Notes: a model not told the origin generated them from the sequence alone. A stretch of 47,798 nucleotides of DNA from Paucilactobacillus nenjiangensis (GCF_005405445.1 NZ_BJEB01000008.1:1-47798); one strand, 5' to 3'. Positions 27,312-36,206 are shown, numbered from the stretch's first letter. Translations and numbers: made by a program.

Positions 27312-28148
27312 ATGAAATTAAAGAAGACGATACTATATACATTAGGAATTGGATTATTGCTGGTAGGTGGAGCATTCACCTTGTCTGCATGTTCTAAAAG
27401 TAGTGCTAGTGATGTGACCACTGTTACGGTTGGTACTTCTGGAGCACCCAAGCCATTTACATATGTGGCAAACGGTAAAATCAAAGGGTACGATATTGAC
27501 ACATTGAGAGCAGTCGATAAAATACTACCAAAATATAAATTTGAATTTAAGAAAACTGAATTTTCTTCAATATTAGCAGGACTAGATTCTGGAAGATTTC
27601 AAATTGGGGCAAATAATTTCGCATCAAATGCAGAACGACAGAAAAAATATTATTATTCAAAGCCAATATTTAGTGATGAATACGTAATTGTAGTTCAGAA
27701 GAATGATAACTCAATTAGTAAATTTGCAGATATTGCGGGTAAGACAACGGTTTCGTCACCTGGTATCAATTTTACAACTGCCATTGAAACCTTTAATAAA
27801 ACGGCAAGTACTAAAAGCAAAATTACTTATAGTCAAGAAGACCCTTCGAAGCAAATTCAAGATGTTCAAGATGGAAAATATGATTATATCCTTGTTGATA
27901 AGCCTTTGTACAATAACTATCAGAAAACATATAAGTATACAAACGTTAAAGCAATTGATCTTGATACTTCAGATACAAAACAAATATCTTCAACTGTTCC
28001 ATATAGTTACTTGCTAATTTCTAAAACAGAAGACGGTAAAAAGTTGTTGAAACAAGTGAACAAAGCAATCACAAAAATTCAAGAAAATGGGACTGCGAAG
28101 AAAATTAGTGAGAAATACTTCTACGGTGATTACGTTCCAAAGAAATAG
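27312..28148 (+). CDS. Cystine-type ABC transporter solute-binding lipoprotein
   Basis: A 278-residue PAAT-family binding protein (SBP_bac_3 fold). The signal peptide ends in a lipobox, LSAC (Cys27), so the protein is lipid-anchored outside the membrane. The mature part has TVGTSGAPKPFTYVANGKI, then GYDIDTLRAV, then LDSGRFQIGANNFASNAERQ, the usual PAAT ligand-binding segments. Together with the next two genes it makes an importer related to the B. subtilis TcyJKLMN cystine systems. Methionine control and the GNAT/M20/GST neighbours suggest cystine or an S-substituted cysteine as cargo. Confidence 0.87.
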   Translation: MKLKKTILYTLGIGLLLVGGAFTLSACSKSSASDVTTVTVGTSGAPKPFTYVANGKIKGYDIDTLRAVDKILPKYKFEFKKTEFSSILAGLDSGRFQIGANNFASNAERQKKYYYSKPIFSDEYVIVVQKNDNSISKFADIAGKTTVSSPGINFTTAIETFNKTASTKSKITYSQEDPSKQIQDVQDGKYDYILVDKPLYNNYQKTYKYTNVKAIDLDTSDTKQISSTVPYSYLLISKTEDGKKLLKQVNKAITKIQENGTAKKISEKYFYGDYVPKK

Positions 28149-28156
28149 GTGTAAAT

Positions 28157-28957
28157 ATGGAAAAATTAATTGATTTCAAACTAGTATTTACAGAAATTCC
28201 AAAACTTTTGGAATATCTGCCAACCACATTATTAATAACCTTTGTATCTATGATCATTGGATTGATTATCGGATTGCTACTGGCGGTTATTAAAATTAAT
28301 AAAATTCCTGTTTTGTCACAAATAGCAGCAGTTTTTGTATCATTTATTCGAGGGACACCAATAATTGTTCAGCTGTATTTGACTTACTATGGGATACCAA
28401 TTGTCTTAAAATATATAAACTATTATCAACATACGAATTTAAGTGTCAATGCAATACCTTCATTAGCATTTGTATTGTTAGCATTTGCATTAAACGAATC
28501 TGCTTACAATTCCGAAAACATCCGGGCAGCACTTTTATCTGTAGACAAGGGTGAAATTGAGGCGGCAAGGTCACTTGGAATGAATCAATGGCAAGTATTG
28601 AAACGTGTTACTATTCCGTTTGCCACGGTTGTTGCGCTACCAACATTAGGCAATGCTTTCATTGGGTTAATGAAAAACACATCATTAGCATTTGTGGCAT
28701 CAGTGGTCGATTTAACAGCGGAAGGACAAATTATTGCTGGTAGTAATTACCGATACTTCGAAATTTATTTATCTTTGTCAATTATCTATTGGATTTTGAC
28801 GATTATTACAGAACGCATCTTGAAGGTATTAGAAAATAGATTAACAATTTTTGAAAGAGCTGCCGAATTAGGATTAGACACGGTTCAAGATAGCAGATTA
28901 TTTAATCCGTTTGTTAGAAATAAGAAAAGTATTGTAAGCGGTGAGGTAGCGCGATGA
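28157..28957 (+). CDS. Cystine-type ABC transporter permease
   Basis: A 266-residue polar amino acid permease of the His/Glu/Gln/Arg type. Hydrophobic segments begin at about residues 20 and 55, FIRGTPIIVQLYLTYYGIP lies near 68, and the coupling loop EAARSLGMNQWQVLKRVTIP is near 135-154. It overlaps the ATPase gene by four bases (ATGA), so it is translationally coupled to it. Confidence 0.9.
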   Translation: MEKLIDFKLVFTEIPKLLEYLPTTLLITFVSMIIGLIIGLLLAVIKINKIPVLSQIAAVFVSFIRGTPIIVQLYLTYYGIPIVLKYINYYQHTNLSVNAIPSLAFVLLAFALNESAYNSENIRAALLSVDKGEIEAARSLGMNQWQVLKRVTIPFATVVALPTLGNAFIGLMKNTSLAFVASVVDLTAEGQIIAGSNYRYFEIYLSLSIIYWILTIITERILKVLENRLTIFERAAELGLDTVQDSRLFNPFVRNKKSIVSGEVAR

Positions 28958-29712
28958 TAAAAATCGAAAATTTGACAAAAAAGTATAACCGACAAACTAT
29001 CTTTCAAGATTTTAATTTGGAAATTGCAACGGGTGAAGTTGTTGGCATAATTGGACCATCCGGTGCTGGGAAGTCAACGCTATTACGATGCCTTAATCTG
29101 TTAGAATTACCAGATGAAGGCAAAATAACAATTGGTGATGATACTTATGTCGCACCCAAAGTTAGCGTAAAAGATAAAATTCAATTCAGACAAAACTCGA
29201 GTATGGTATTTCAACAATTTAATTTATTTAGGCAAAAAAATGTTTTAGATAATGTGACAGAGGGGTTAATAACGGTCAAGCATTTAAAGAGAACGGAAGC
29301 AGAGAAAATTGCTAAAGATGAAATTGAAAATGTTAACTTAACCGAACATATTAATAAGTACCCAAGTCAATTATCTGGTGGGCAAAAACAACGTGTCGGG
29401 ATTGCTAGAGCATTAGCAATGCATGCAAATACCTTACTACTTGATGAACCAACTTCTGCATTAGATACAGAATTAGTTGATGAGGTATTATCTACAATTA
29501 AGGAAGTAATAGAGAAAAATGAAGATCAAACCGTCGTTATTATTTCTCACGAATTATCATTTATTCAGGATGTTGCGACGAGAGTCATTTTCTTTGACGA
29601 TGGTAAAATAATTGAAGATGGTACTCCAGATCAAGTGTTTAACAATTCAAAAAACGAACGAACCAAACAATTTCTACAAAGATATAATCGTAAAAGTTTA
29701 GTTACGAAGTAA
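28954..29712 (+). CDS. Cystine-type ABC transporter ATPase
   Basis: A 252-residue ABC ATPase: Walker A GPSGAGKST (about 32-40), Q-loop MVFQQFNLF, signature LSGGQKQRVGIARAL and Walker B TLLLDEPTSALD. No NIL domain is present, which separates it from MetN. It is the last gene of the T-box 2 unit. No terminator is visible after it before the next promoter at 29751. Confidence 0.9.
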   Translation: MIKIENLTKKYNRQTIFQDFNLEIATGEVVGIIGPSGAGKSTLLRCLNLLELPDEGKITIGDDTYVAPKVSVKDKIQFRQNSSMVFQQFNLFRQKNVLDNVTEGLITVKHLKRTEAEKIAKDEIENVNLTEHINKYPSQLSGGQKQRVGIARALAMHANTLLLDEPTSALDTELVDEVLSTIKEVIEKNEDQTVVIISHELSFIQDVATRVIFFDDGKIIEDGTPDQVFNNSKNERTKQFLQRYNRKSLVTK

Positions 29713-29750
29713 GTAATAATATTTTGTACTCTGAATTATATTAAAAACTA

Positions 29751-29779
29751 TTGACATTTTCTCACCAATATTTAATAAT
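29751..29779 (+). promoter_or_regulatory. Promoter of T-box unit 3
   Basis: A consensus TTGACA (29751-29756), a 17-base spacer and AATAAT (29774-29779). Confidence 0.7.
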
Positions 29780-29786
29780 AGTCTCA

Positions 29787-30092
29787 ACATATTAAAAACG
29801 TGCAAAGATGAGTACGTCAGGATACTATTTCAAGAGAGTCGTCGTTGGTGGAAGACGATAATAGAGAATGACCGAAGATGGTCTTAAATGCAGTTCGTTG
29901 CTGAGCGCAAGTAAAGCAATGACGGGAACTCCCGTTATAGAGTTGGGGTATGCGCTTATAGTAAGTACTGAATTGAACTGTATTTAAGTACCCAAAGAGG
30001 AATAATCCGCGAGGGTTATTTAAACAAAGGTGGTAACACGGAAAGCACTTCCGTCCTTGTCTAGAGATAGATAGGGATGGAGTGCTTTTTTT
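29787..30092 (+). promoter_or_regulatory. Met T-box leader 3 (transsulfuration unit)
   Basis: Stem I has AGTA at 29811-29814, a GTCA/TGAC helix, and the upper loop GTTGGTGGAAGACG. The specifier loop is CGAAGATGG (ATG 29878-29880). The T-box AAGGTGGTAACACG lies at 30027-30040. The terminator pairs AAAGCACTTCCGTCC with GGGATGGAGTGCTTT, with a T-run to 30092. The intervening stem (GGGGTATGCGCTTATAGTA with its partner TATTTAAGTACCC) is intact, unlike in leader 2. Confidence 0.9.
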
Positions 30093-30139
30093 GTTTTTAA
30101 ACGAATAAATAATAATTTTAAAAATTGGAGGAATTTAAT

Positions 30140-31324
30140 ATGGCAGGCTTTAATACACGACTAATTCACGGCGAAAAAATTAATGATAATCAAACAGGTG
30201 CAGTTAATATGCCTGTCTATAATTCTTCGACTTATGTCTATCCTGAAATTAACGGCAAAGTACGTTGGGATTATTCCCGTTCAGGTAATCCAACGCGTGA
30301 ATATTTAGAAAAACAAATTGCTTCACTAGAACATGGATCAAATGGTTATGCATTTGCCTCAGGAATGGCAGCTATCCACGCTGCATTATCAATTTTTGAA
30401 CCTGGTGATCATATCATTATTGGTAATCAAATTTATGGTGGTACGTATCGTTTGATTAAAGAATATTTTGAGGTTCGCGGCATTGAATTTACTTCGGTTG
30501 ACACCAAAGTGAATGCTGAAGTGGAAGCAGCAATCCAAGACAATACTAAAGCAATTTACTTTGAACCCGTCACTAATCCATTGCTTCAAGTGACCAGTGT
30601 TCGGGCAATTGCCAATATTGCGCAAGCACATGATTTATTAACAATTGTCGATAACACCTTTTTGACACCATACTTACAGCAACCACTTGATTTAGGTGCA
30701 GATATTGTCGTTCATTCAGCAACTAAATACCTTGGTGGACATTCTGATGTAATCGCTGGCTTGGTCGTGACTAAAAATGAAACGATTGGTAAACAAATCT
30801 ATTTTGTACAAAATGCCTTAGGTGGTGTGCTGTCACCAGAGAATGCCAATTTGGTTCGTCGCGGCATTCAAACATTATCAATCCGGATGGATCGACAACA
30901 AGAAAATGCGTGTAAAATTATCGATTTCCTAAATGAATCTGGTCAGGTTGATACGATTCATTATCCAGGCATTAAAGGCACACGTGATTATGAAATTGCT
31001 TCACAAGAAAATGATGGTTTCGGTGGAGTGCTGTCATTTGAATTGAATGAAGACGTAGATGCCACGGAGTTTGTTAACAATTTACAATTAATTCGCTTAG
31101 CGGTCAGTTTGGGAGCGGTTGAAAGCTTAGCTGAATTACCTTATGAAATGAGTCATGCAGAATTACCACCAAAGGAACGTTTAGCTGCTGGGATTACCCC
31201 ACAACTTGTTCGATTGTCCGTCGGAATTGAAGATGTTGAAGACTTATTAGGCGATATTCAACAATCACTAACCATTGCAACTAAGTCAAACAACGTGCAA
31301 TCAATTAATCGTGACGCAATTTAA
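30140..31324 (+). CDS. Cystathionine gamma-synthase/lyase-type PLP enzyme
   Basis: A 394-residue member of the Cys/Met metabolism PLP family. Substrate and cofactor residues are seen in YSRSGNPTR near 45-53, SGMAAIHA near 74, DNTFLTP near 171, and the PLP lysine K196 in SATKYLGGHSD. The C-terminal half has the SLGAVESLAELP motif. The family includes MetB, MetC, cystathionine gamma-lyase and homocysteine-gamma-lyase, which cannot be told apart safely here. Given the Met T-box and the MetY-type neighbour, a role in making cystathionine or homocysteine is most likely. The start ATG at 30140 follows TTGGAGG. Confidence 0.87.
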   Translation: MAGFNTRLIHGEKINDNQTGAVNMPVYNSSTYVYPEINGKVRWDYSRSGNPTREYLEKQIASLEHGSNGYAFASGMAAIHAALSIFEPGDHIIIGNQIYGGTYRLIKEYFEVRGIEFTSVDTKVNAEVEAAIQDNTKAIYFEPVTNPLLQVTSVRAIANIAQAHDLLTIVDNTFLTPYLQQPLDLGADIVVHSATKYLGGHSDVIAGLVVTKNETIGKQIYFVQNALGGVLSPENANLVRRGIQTLSIRMDRQQENACKIIDFLNESGQVDTIHYPGIKGTRDYEIASQENDGFGGVLSFELNEDVDATEFVNNLQLIRLAVSLGAVESLAELPYEMSHAELPPKERLAAGITPQLVRLSVGIEDVEDLLGDIQQSLTIATKSNNVQSINRDAI

Positions 31325-31379
31325 TTAAATGTGGATGCGCAATCTACTTTTATAAACATAGAAAACGGAGTGAAATATT

Positions 31380-32678
31380 TTGGCAAAAGATAGTTTTGAT
31401 ACATTAAGAGTTCATGCAGGTTATAAACCAGAAGAGCATCAGTTTGCTTCGTCAGTTCCAATTTACCAAACGGCAGCGTTTGGATTATCAAATACAGATG
31501 TAGCGAATCAAATTGTGGCCGGTAAATTACCCGACCGTTTTGATTATTCCCGGGACGGCAATCCAACCGTTCACGTGTTAGAACAACGAATTGCTGCCTT
31601 GGAGGGCGGTATTGATGCAGTCGCGGTAGGCTCTGGCATGTCGGCTATCTCATTTACCATTCTAAATGTGGCCGAAGGCGGTGGACGAGTAATTGCACCA
31701 ACCAATATCTATGGTTCTAGCTTAGATGAATTTAGAAACTTCTTTCCAAAGTATGGAATTAATTTTGATTTAGTCGACGACGTCAATGACTTTGCGACCA
31801 TCAAATCATTAATTCAAGAAGACACTAAAGCAATTTATGTTGAAAGTGTTGCGAATCCAAGTACAGAAATTTCTGATTTAGAAGAACTAGCTAAAATTGC
31901 ACATGCAGCCAAAATTCCATTGATTGTGGATAATACTTTCCCCACTCCATATTTGTTACGACCATTTGAACATGGAGCTGATATCGATGTTTATTCTTCC
32001 ACCAAGGGAATCAACGGACACGGGAATGCCTTGTCTGGCTTGATAGTTGATCATGGAAATTTTGATTGGGCCAATGGAAAGTTTCCACAATTTGAAGAAG
32101 ACGAATTCATCTTGGGGGATGAAGAGTCAGGTGAAAAAAATAGTTATCTTTCTAAATTCGGGAATGCGGCGTTCATTAATCGGATTAGATCAAAATTTGT
32201 CCGCTTACTAGGCTCGGTGTTAGGGCCAACCGATGCATATTTTGTCCTACTAGGTTTAGAAACAATTTCGGAACGACTTAATAAGCAGGTCGCCAGTACT
32301 GTCGCCATCGCTAAGTTCTTAGAGAGCAACGAGCATGTTGAATCATTATTTTACTCAGGTACGGAGGCAAGCAATCCATTAGTTGCGAAGTATTTTCCAA
32401 AGGGCGTTGGGTCAATTTTATCGTTTGAACTTAAAGGTGATGAAACAAATATTGCTAAGTTAATTGATAACGTACAAATTTTTAGTTACTTACCCAACAT
32501 TGGGGATGCGAAATCCTTAATTGTTAATCCAGGAAGAACGACTCATCGTGAAGTACCACAATCTATTCGCTCAAAGCACCAATTGAACAATCAAACGATT
32601 CGTTTATCGATTGGATTGGAAGATGTTGATGATTTGATTAATGATTTGGACACAGCCATTACAAAGGCATTTAGTTAG
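31380..32678 (+). CDS. O-acetylhomoserine (thiol)-lyase, MetY type
   Basis: A 432-residue PLP enzyme, longer than its neighbour by the insert around residues 220-255 that is usual in MetY. It has YSRDGNPTVHVLEQRIAALEGG near 57-77, SGMSAISF near 85, DNTFPTPYLLRPFEHGADI near 184, PLP lysine K209 in SSTKGINGHG, and NIGDAKSLIVNPGRTTH near 377. It uses sulfide and O-acetylhomoserine to make homocysteine. The start is a TTG preceded by GGAGTG. The combination with the preceding enzyme allows both direct sulfhydrylation and transsulfuration. Confidence 0.88.
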   Translation: MAKDSFDTLRVHAGYKPEEHQFASSVPIYQTAAFGLSNTDVANQIVAGKLPDRFDYSRDGNPTVHVLEQRIAALEGGIDAVAVGSGMSAISFTILNVAEGGGRVIAPTNIYGSSLDEFRNFFPKYGINFDLVDDVNDFATIKSLIQEDTKAIYVESVANPSTEISDLEELAKIAHAAKIPLIVDNTFPTPYLLRPFEHGADIDVYSSTKGINGHGNALSGLIVDHGNFDWANGKFPQFEEDEFILGDEESGEKNSYLSKFGNAAFINRIRSKFVRLLGSVLGPTDAYFVLLGLETISERLNKQVASTVAIAKFLESNEHVESLFYSGTEASNPLVAKYFPKGVGSILSFELKGDETNIAKLIDNVQIFSYLPNIGDAKSLIVNPGRTTHREVPQSIRSKHQLNNQTIRLSIGLEDVDDLINDLDTAITKAFS

Positions 32679-32691
32679 TCAGGAGGCACTC

Positions 32692-32840
32692 ATGATAAAA
32701 AAATTATTGCATATTTTAAAATAGCAAGTTTGTATACGGTAAATGGCAGTTCATTTGACGGTTTTGAATCATTGAGTGCCAATGTGCAATTAGATATTAC
32801 GTTACAGGCGATTGAACAAAATAAAAACTTCGGGAGATAG
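32692..32840 (+). pseudogene. Small gene with a one-base frameshift, related to the 50-residue ORF at 37120
   Basis: An AGGAGG site precedes ATG at 32692. As it stands the frame gives only MIKKLLHILK and a stop. One more A in the A7 run at 32697-32703 would restore 49 codons, MIKKIIAYFKIASLYTVNG and so on to the TAG at 32838. That product matches the ORF at 37120 in layout: MxxK, two hydrophobics, YFKxASLY, an acidic middle with xxLSAxxQL, and a short tail. Both sit next to amino acid transport or methionine genes. The protein family is unknown to me. The loss may be a real mutation, a slippage-controlled switch or a sequencing error. Confidence 0.6.
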
Positions 32841-32845
32841 TGACT

Positions 32846-33775
32846 ATGGCAAATGAGAATTTGGCTTGTGAATGGCATCCACAGACTAACAAAATTGAAG
32901 AAGTTGAATCAATTAGTATTGATAGACATTTTAATGACACCGACTTAAAAGTAGAATCAGACAGATATCATTTGGTATGGGGAGCATTTTGTCCTTGGGC
33001 TACACCAGTAAAAATTGAATTATCGCTACTGGGATTAGACAATCAAATTTCATCTTCTAATGTTGACTCGTTACGACGTCAAGGGAGAGGCGCGGATTGG
33101 TTTTACCATGCTGATGGTGCCGTAGATCAAATTTTGAAGACAACTAAGTTATCAGAAAGCTATGAAAAGACACAGCCTGGTTATACCGGTAAAGCAGGAG
33201 TTCCAACATTAATTGACTTAAATAATGGTGAAGTAGTCAGCAATAACTTTGATACTTTAACAAATGAATTTGCAGAGAATTGGCAAACACAAGTGACTAA
33301 TGGGATTGATTTATCACCAAAAGACATTCGTGAAGAAGTACATGTTCTTGATCAAGTGATTGTAGAAAAGATTGCCCAAGCTCCTGGCAAAATTTTACAA
33401 GTCTCATCTCAAGATGAATATAATCAACTAGCCAACGATTTTTTTGATACGCTAGCAGAATTAAATCAACGACTGGAAACAAGAAAATATCTTTTTGGAG
33501 ACCGACTCACACAATCGGATGTTCGATTATTTGTGTCACTAGTTAGGTTCGATATTGTTTATTATTATCAGAACAAATTAAGTGCAAAGAGATTGATAGA
33601 TTTTGTAAATCTATGGGAATACGCGAAACGATTGTATCAAATTCCGGCCTTTAAACAGAATACAGATTTTGACGCAATTTTTGACCATTTTTATCGAATC
33701 GATGAATCTGAAGTGGAGACTTTTGAAAGAGTTGTTCCATTTGGAATTGATTTGGCAAAGTGGGAAGAAGCATAA
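32846..33775 (+). CDS. Glutathionyl-hydroquinone reductase-like GST (paralogue 4)
   Basis: A 309-residue ECM4/YqjG-class protein with catalytic C49 in AFCPWATP. It is the most divergent of the four copies: the residues after the active site are VKIELSLLGL rather than an RxxIVxKLLGL-like stretch. The helical domain keeps GDRLTQSDVRLFVSLVRFD and LWEYAKRLYQIPAF. It lies in the transsulfuration operon, six bases after the small frameshifted gene. The ATG at 32846 is used because GGGAG lies nine bases upstream. Confidence 0.83.
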   Translation: MANENLACEWHPQTNKIEEVESISIDRHFNDTDLKVESDRYHLVWGAFCPWATPVKIELSLLGLDNQISSSNVDSLRRQGRGADWFYHADGAVDQILKTTKLSESYEKTQPGYTGKAGVPTLIDLNNGEVVSNNFDTLTNEFAENWQTQVTNGIDLSPKDIREEVHVLDQVIVEKIAQAPGKILQVSSQDEYNQLANDFFDTLAELNQRLETRKYLFGDRLTQSDVRLFVSLVRFDIVYYYQNKLSAKRLIDFVNLWEYAKRLYQIPAFKQNTDFDAIFDHFYRIDESEVETFERVVPFGIDLAKWEEA

Positions 33776-33863
33776 ATTATCAACTCATGGGAATGATAGT
33801 TTGCGTGTATCGCTGCGGTACATTACACTTGATTAGTATTAAATGATTAAAGGAGGTGAAGTC
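33776..33863. other. Short gap inside the T-box 3 unit
   Basis: No terminator or promoter of good quality is visible; only a small GC hairpin (TATCGC/GCGGTA region, 33808-33822) is present. This supports the view that the transporter genes that follow belong to the same transcript as the transsulfuration genes. Confidence 0.45.
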
Positions 33864-34523
33864 ATGAGTTGGATAGTTATCCAACAAAGTATTCCGATAT
33901 TTGCAAAAGCATTTTGGATTACATTACGGCTGTCGTTGTATGGAATTATCGGATCAATAATTGTGGGCATTATTGTCAGTTTAATTTCATATTTTAAAGT
34001 GCCAGTGGCTAAAAGAATTGGCGATATTTATATTGAACTTTTTCGCAATACGCCATTGCTGATTCAGCTGTTCTTTATCTACTATGCGTTACCCGAAGTT
34101 GGGTTCAAAATTTCAGCAGAAGTTAGTGGAGTAGTAGGATTAACACTGTTAGGTGGAAGTTACATGGCCGAAGCGTTTCTTGGTGGCTTCAATGGAGTGG
34201 AAAAAGTTCAGGTAGAGAACGGGAAAGCGATTGGGCTGTCAAATGCACAGTTGGCGCGATATGTGATTTTACCGCAGGGAATTCTAACCAGTATTCCAGC
34301 AATTGCTGCCAACGTGATTTTTCTGATAAAGGAAACGTCAATCTTTACAGTAATCGCGATTCCTGAGTTGACCAATACAGCACTGGACCAAATTGGGATG
34401 TATTATCATACCGATGAATCCCTGTTTATCTTAGTAATTGCTTATGCTATTATCTTGATTCCACTTTCCATTTTATTGACTTGGCTCGAAAGGAGGACTC
34501 GTCGTGTCGCATTCGGGAATTAA
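33864..34523 (+). CDS. Polar amino acid ABC transporter permease (A)
   Basis: A 219-residue PAAT permease with about five membrane segments and the FRNTPLLIQLFFIYYALPE motif near residue 60. The coupling loop lies around NGKAIGLSNAQLARYVILPQ (about 122-141). The substrate cannot be read from sequence; the related family takes up Glu/Gln, Arg/His or cystine. The start ATG at 33864 has AAAGGAGGTGA eight bases upstream. It overlaps the next permease gene by 20 bases. Confidence 0.88.
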   Translation: MSWIVIQQSIPIFAKAFWITLRLSLYGIIGSIIVGIIVSLISYFKVPVAKRIGDIYIELFRNTPLLIQLFFIYYALPEVGFKISAEVSGVVGLTLLGGSYMAEAFLGGFNGVEKVQVENGKAIGLSNAQLARYVILPQGILTSIPAIAANVIFLIKETSIFTVIAIPELTNTALDQIGMYYHTDESLFILVIAYAIILIPLSILLTWLERRTRRVAFGN

Positions 34524-35193
34524 TATATTTTTTGAAGGATCTAATTTCGTGCGTTTGTTGCATGGCCTGTTGGTTTCAGCAGAAATTGCATTTGTTGCGA
34601 TTATTCTGGGGGCGATTCTCGGAATTATCTTAGGGGCATTGCGAACGACTAAAAGCCGGATTGTGCGCTTCATATTAAGAATTTACTTGGAGTTTTTCCG
34701 GATTGTACCAACGGTTGTTTTGTTATTTTTGTTCTATTATATTTTACCGAAAAACTTCAATTTGAATTTAAGTGCTGAAGTTGTGGCAACCTTGGTCTTC
34801 GCGTTGTGGATGGCTGCCGAAATGAGTGACATTGTTCGTAGCGGGCTCATTTCAGTACCTAAGCATCAAACAGATGCTGGCAAAGCAATTGGGTTAAATC
34901 CTGTCCAGTTATTTAGATACATAACGTTGCCGCAGTCATTGAAGCTGATGATTCCAGCGACGATTAATCTAACGAGTCGGGTCATCAAAACGACATCATT
35001 GCTCCTGCTGATTTCTGTGATGGACGTGATTAACGTGGGACAGCAAATCATTGAAGCCAACCAACAACAGTATCAAAATGGTGCATTTTGGGTCTATGGC
35101 TTGATTTTTATTTTATATTTCATCCTATGTTATCCATTATCGCTATGGGAAAAACATATGGCACGAAAGGAGGCAGCAATTCAAAATGGCTGA
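34504..35193 (+). CDS. Polar amino acid ABC transporter permease (B)
   Basis: A second PAAT permease of 229 residues, with membrane segments and LEFFRIVPTVVLLFLFYYILP near residue 60. The coupling loop is DAGKAIGLNPVQLFRYITLPQ. Two different permeases suggest a heterodimeric channel as in GlnPQ-, HisMQ- or AapQM-like importers. It starts with GTG preceded by AGGAGG and overlaps the ATPase gene by eight bases. Confidence 0.87.
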   Translation: MSHSGINIFFEGSNFVRLLHGLLVSAEIAFVAIILGAILGIILGALRTTKSRIVRFILRIYLEFFRIVPTVVLLFLFYYILPKNFNLNLSAEVVATLVFALWMAAEMSDIVRSGLISVPKHQTDAGKAIGLNPVQLFRYITLPQSLKLMIPATINLTSRVIKTTSLLLLISVMDVINVGQQIIEANQQQYQNGAFWVYGLIFILYFILCYPLSLWEKHMARKEAAIQNG

Positions 35194-35923
35194 GCAATTA
35201 CTAGCGGTCAACCACCTCAGTAAAAACTATGGGGAAAAACAAGCACTGAAGGATATTAATTTCACGGTAGATAAAGGTAGTGTGACCGTGTTATTGGGTC
35301 CTTCTGGCTCGGGTAAAAGTACACTCATTCGAACTTTGAATGGGCTGGAAGATTTCCAAGCTGGGCAAATCGAATTTGATGGACAAGTTATTGATTCGAA
35401 GTTTAAAGCGTGGCTCCCAATTCGTCAAAAAATTGGCATGGTATTCCAAAGTTATGAACTGTTTCCTAACCTAACGGTTTTAGATAATATCTTATTAGGA
35501 CCTTTAAAGGTCCAGAAACGTAATCGTGATGAAGTGGTTAAACAGGCCACTGATTTATTAGAAACAGTCGATTTGGCGGATTATAAGGATACATATCCTC
35601 GTCAATTGTCAGGCGGCCAGAAACAACGAATTGCGATTGTGCGAGCGTTGACTCTGAATCCTGAATTCATGTTGTTTGATGAGGTAACGGCTTCGCTCGA
35701 TCCTGAAATGGTCCGCGGGGTGCTGGAAGTTATCTTAGGGTTAGCCAAACAAGATATGACCATGATTGTCGTGACTCATGAAATGAATTTTGCCAAACAA
35801 ATTGCAGATAAAGTACTGTTTTTGGAAAACGGCTCAATTGTTGAAGAGTCCAGTGGGTCGCAATTCTTTGATAACCCACAAACTGATCGTGCTAAAGAAT
35901 TTTTGGAAAGCATGGATTTCTAA
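35186..35923 (+). CDS. Polar amino acid ABC transporter ATPase
   Basis: A 245-residue ABC ATPase: Walker A GPSGSGKST (about 33-41), Q-loop MVFQSYELF, signature LSGGQKQRIAIVRAL, and Walker B FMLFDEVTASLDPE with Val in place of the usual Pro after DE. There is no C-terminal regulatory domain. It is coupled to permease B by overlap. The matching binding protein follows after a gap filled by repeat copy 6. Confidence 0.9.
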   Translation: MAEQLLAVNHLSKNYGEKQALKDINFTVDKGSVTVLLGPSGSGKSTLIRTLNGLEDFQAGQIEFDGQVIDSKFKAWLPIRQKIGMVFQSYELFPNLTVLDNILLGPLKVQKRNRDEVVKQATDLLETVDLADYKDTYPRQLSGGQKQRIAIVRALTLNPEFMLFDEVTASLDPEMVRGVLEVILGLAKQDMTMIVVTHEMNFAKQIADKVLFLENGSIVEESSGSQFFDNPQTDRAKEFLESMDF

Positions 35924-35942
35924 ATAGTACGTGATTTCAAAC

Positions 35943-36058
35943 AGTGTGTGAATCTCCACGTTCAGACAGCGAGTTACCAACGAAAATTATTGATATTCCG
36001 TAGTTTGGAAAATTGATAATTAAGTTAGGCGAACTGTTTGTGGAGATGAGCACGATTA
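35943..36058 (+). repeat. Double-stem structured repeat, copy 6 (between ATPase and binding-protein genes)
   Basis: It starts AGTGTGTG and ends GAGCACGATTA. The outer stem pairs ATCTCCAC (35952-35959) with GTGGAGAT (36040-36047), and ACAG with CTGT. The inner stem pairs AATTAT with ATAATT and ATTCC with GGAAAAT. The junctions read AACGAAAATTATT and AATTAAGTTAGGCGAAC. A second start, AACAGTGTGTGAATATCCAC (36061-36080), begins at once but has no matching 3' half, so a truncated tandem copy follows. Confidence 0.78.
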
Positions 36059-36206
36059 AGAACAGTGTGTGAATATCCACTATTAGTCATATCTGCTTTG
36101 AGTGTCTCATTTAAGAACTCTCAAAGTGTAAGCAATTGAGTGACAATTTTGTATTTAGTAAACTAGCAACATCATTAATCATTGAAAACCTTTGGAGGAA
36201 TTACAA
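36059..36206. other. Leader of the binding-protein gene with a truncated repeat
   Basis: After the truncated tandem repeat start a hairpin CTTTGAG/CTCAAAG is visible (about 36097-36127). No convincing sigma-A promoter was found, so the binding-protein gene is probably transcribed from T-box 3, with the repeats acting on the transcript. Confidence 0.4.
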
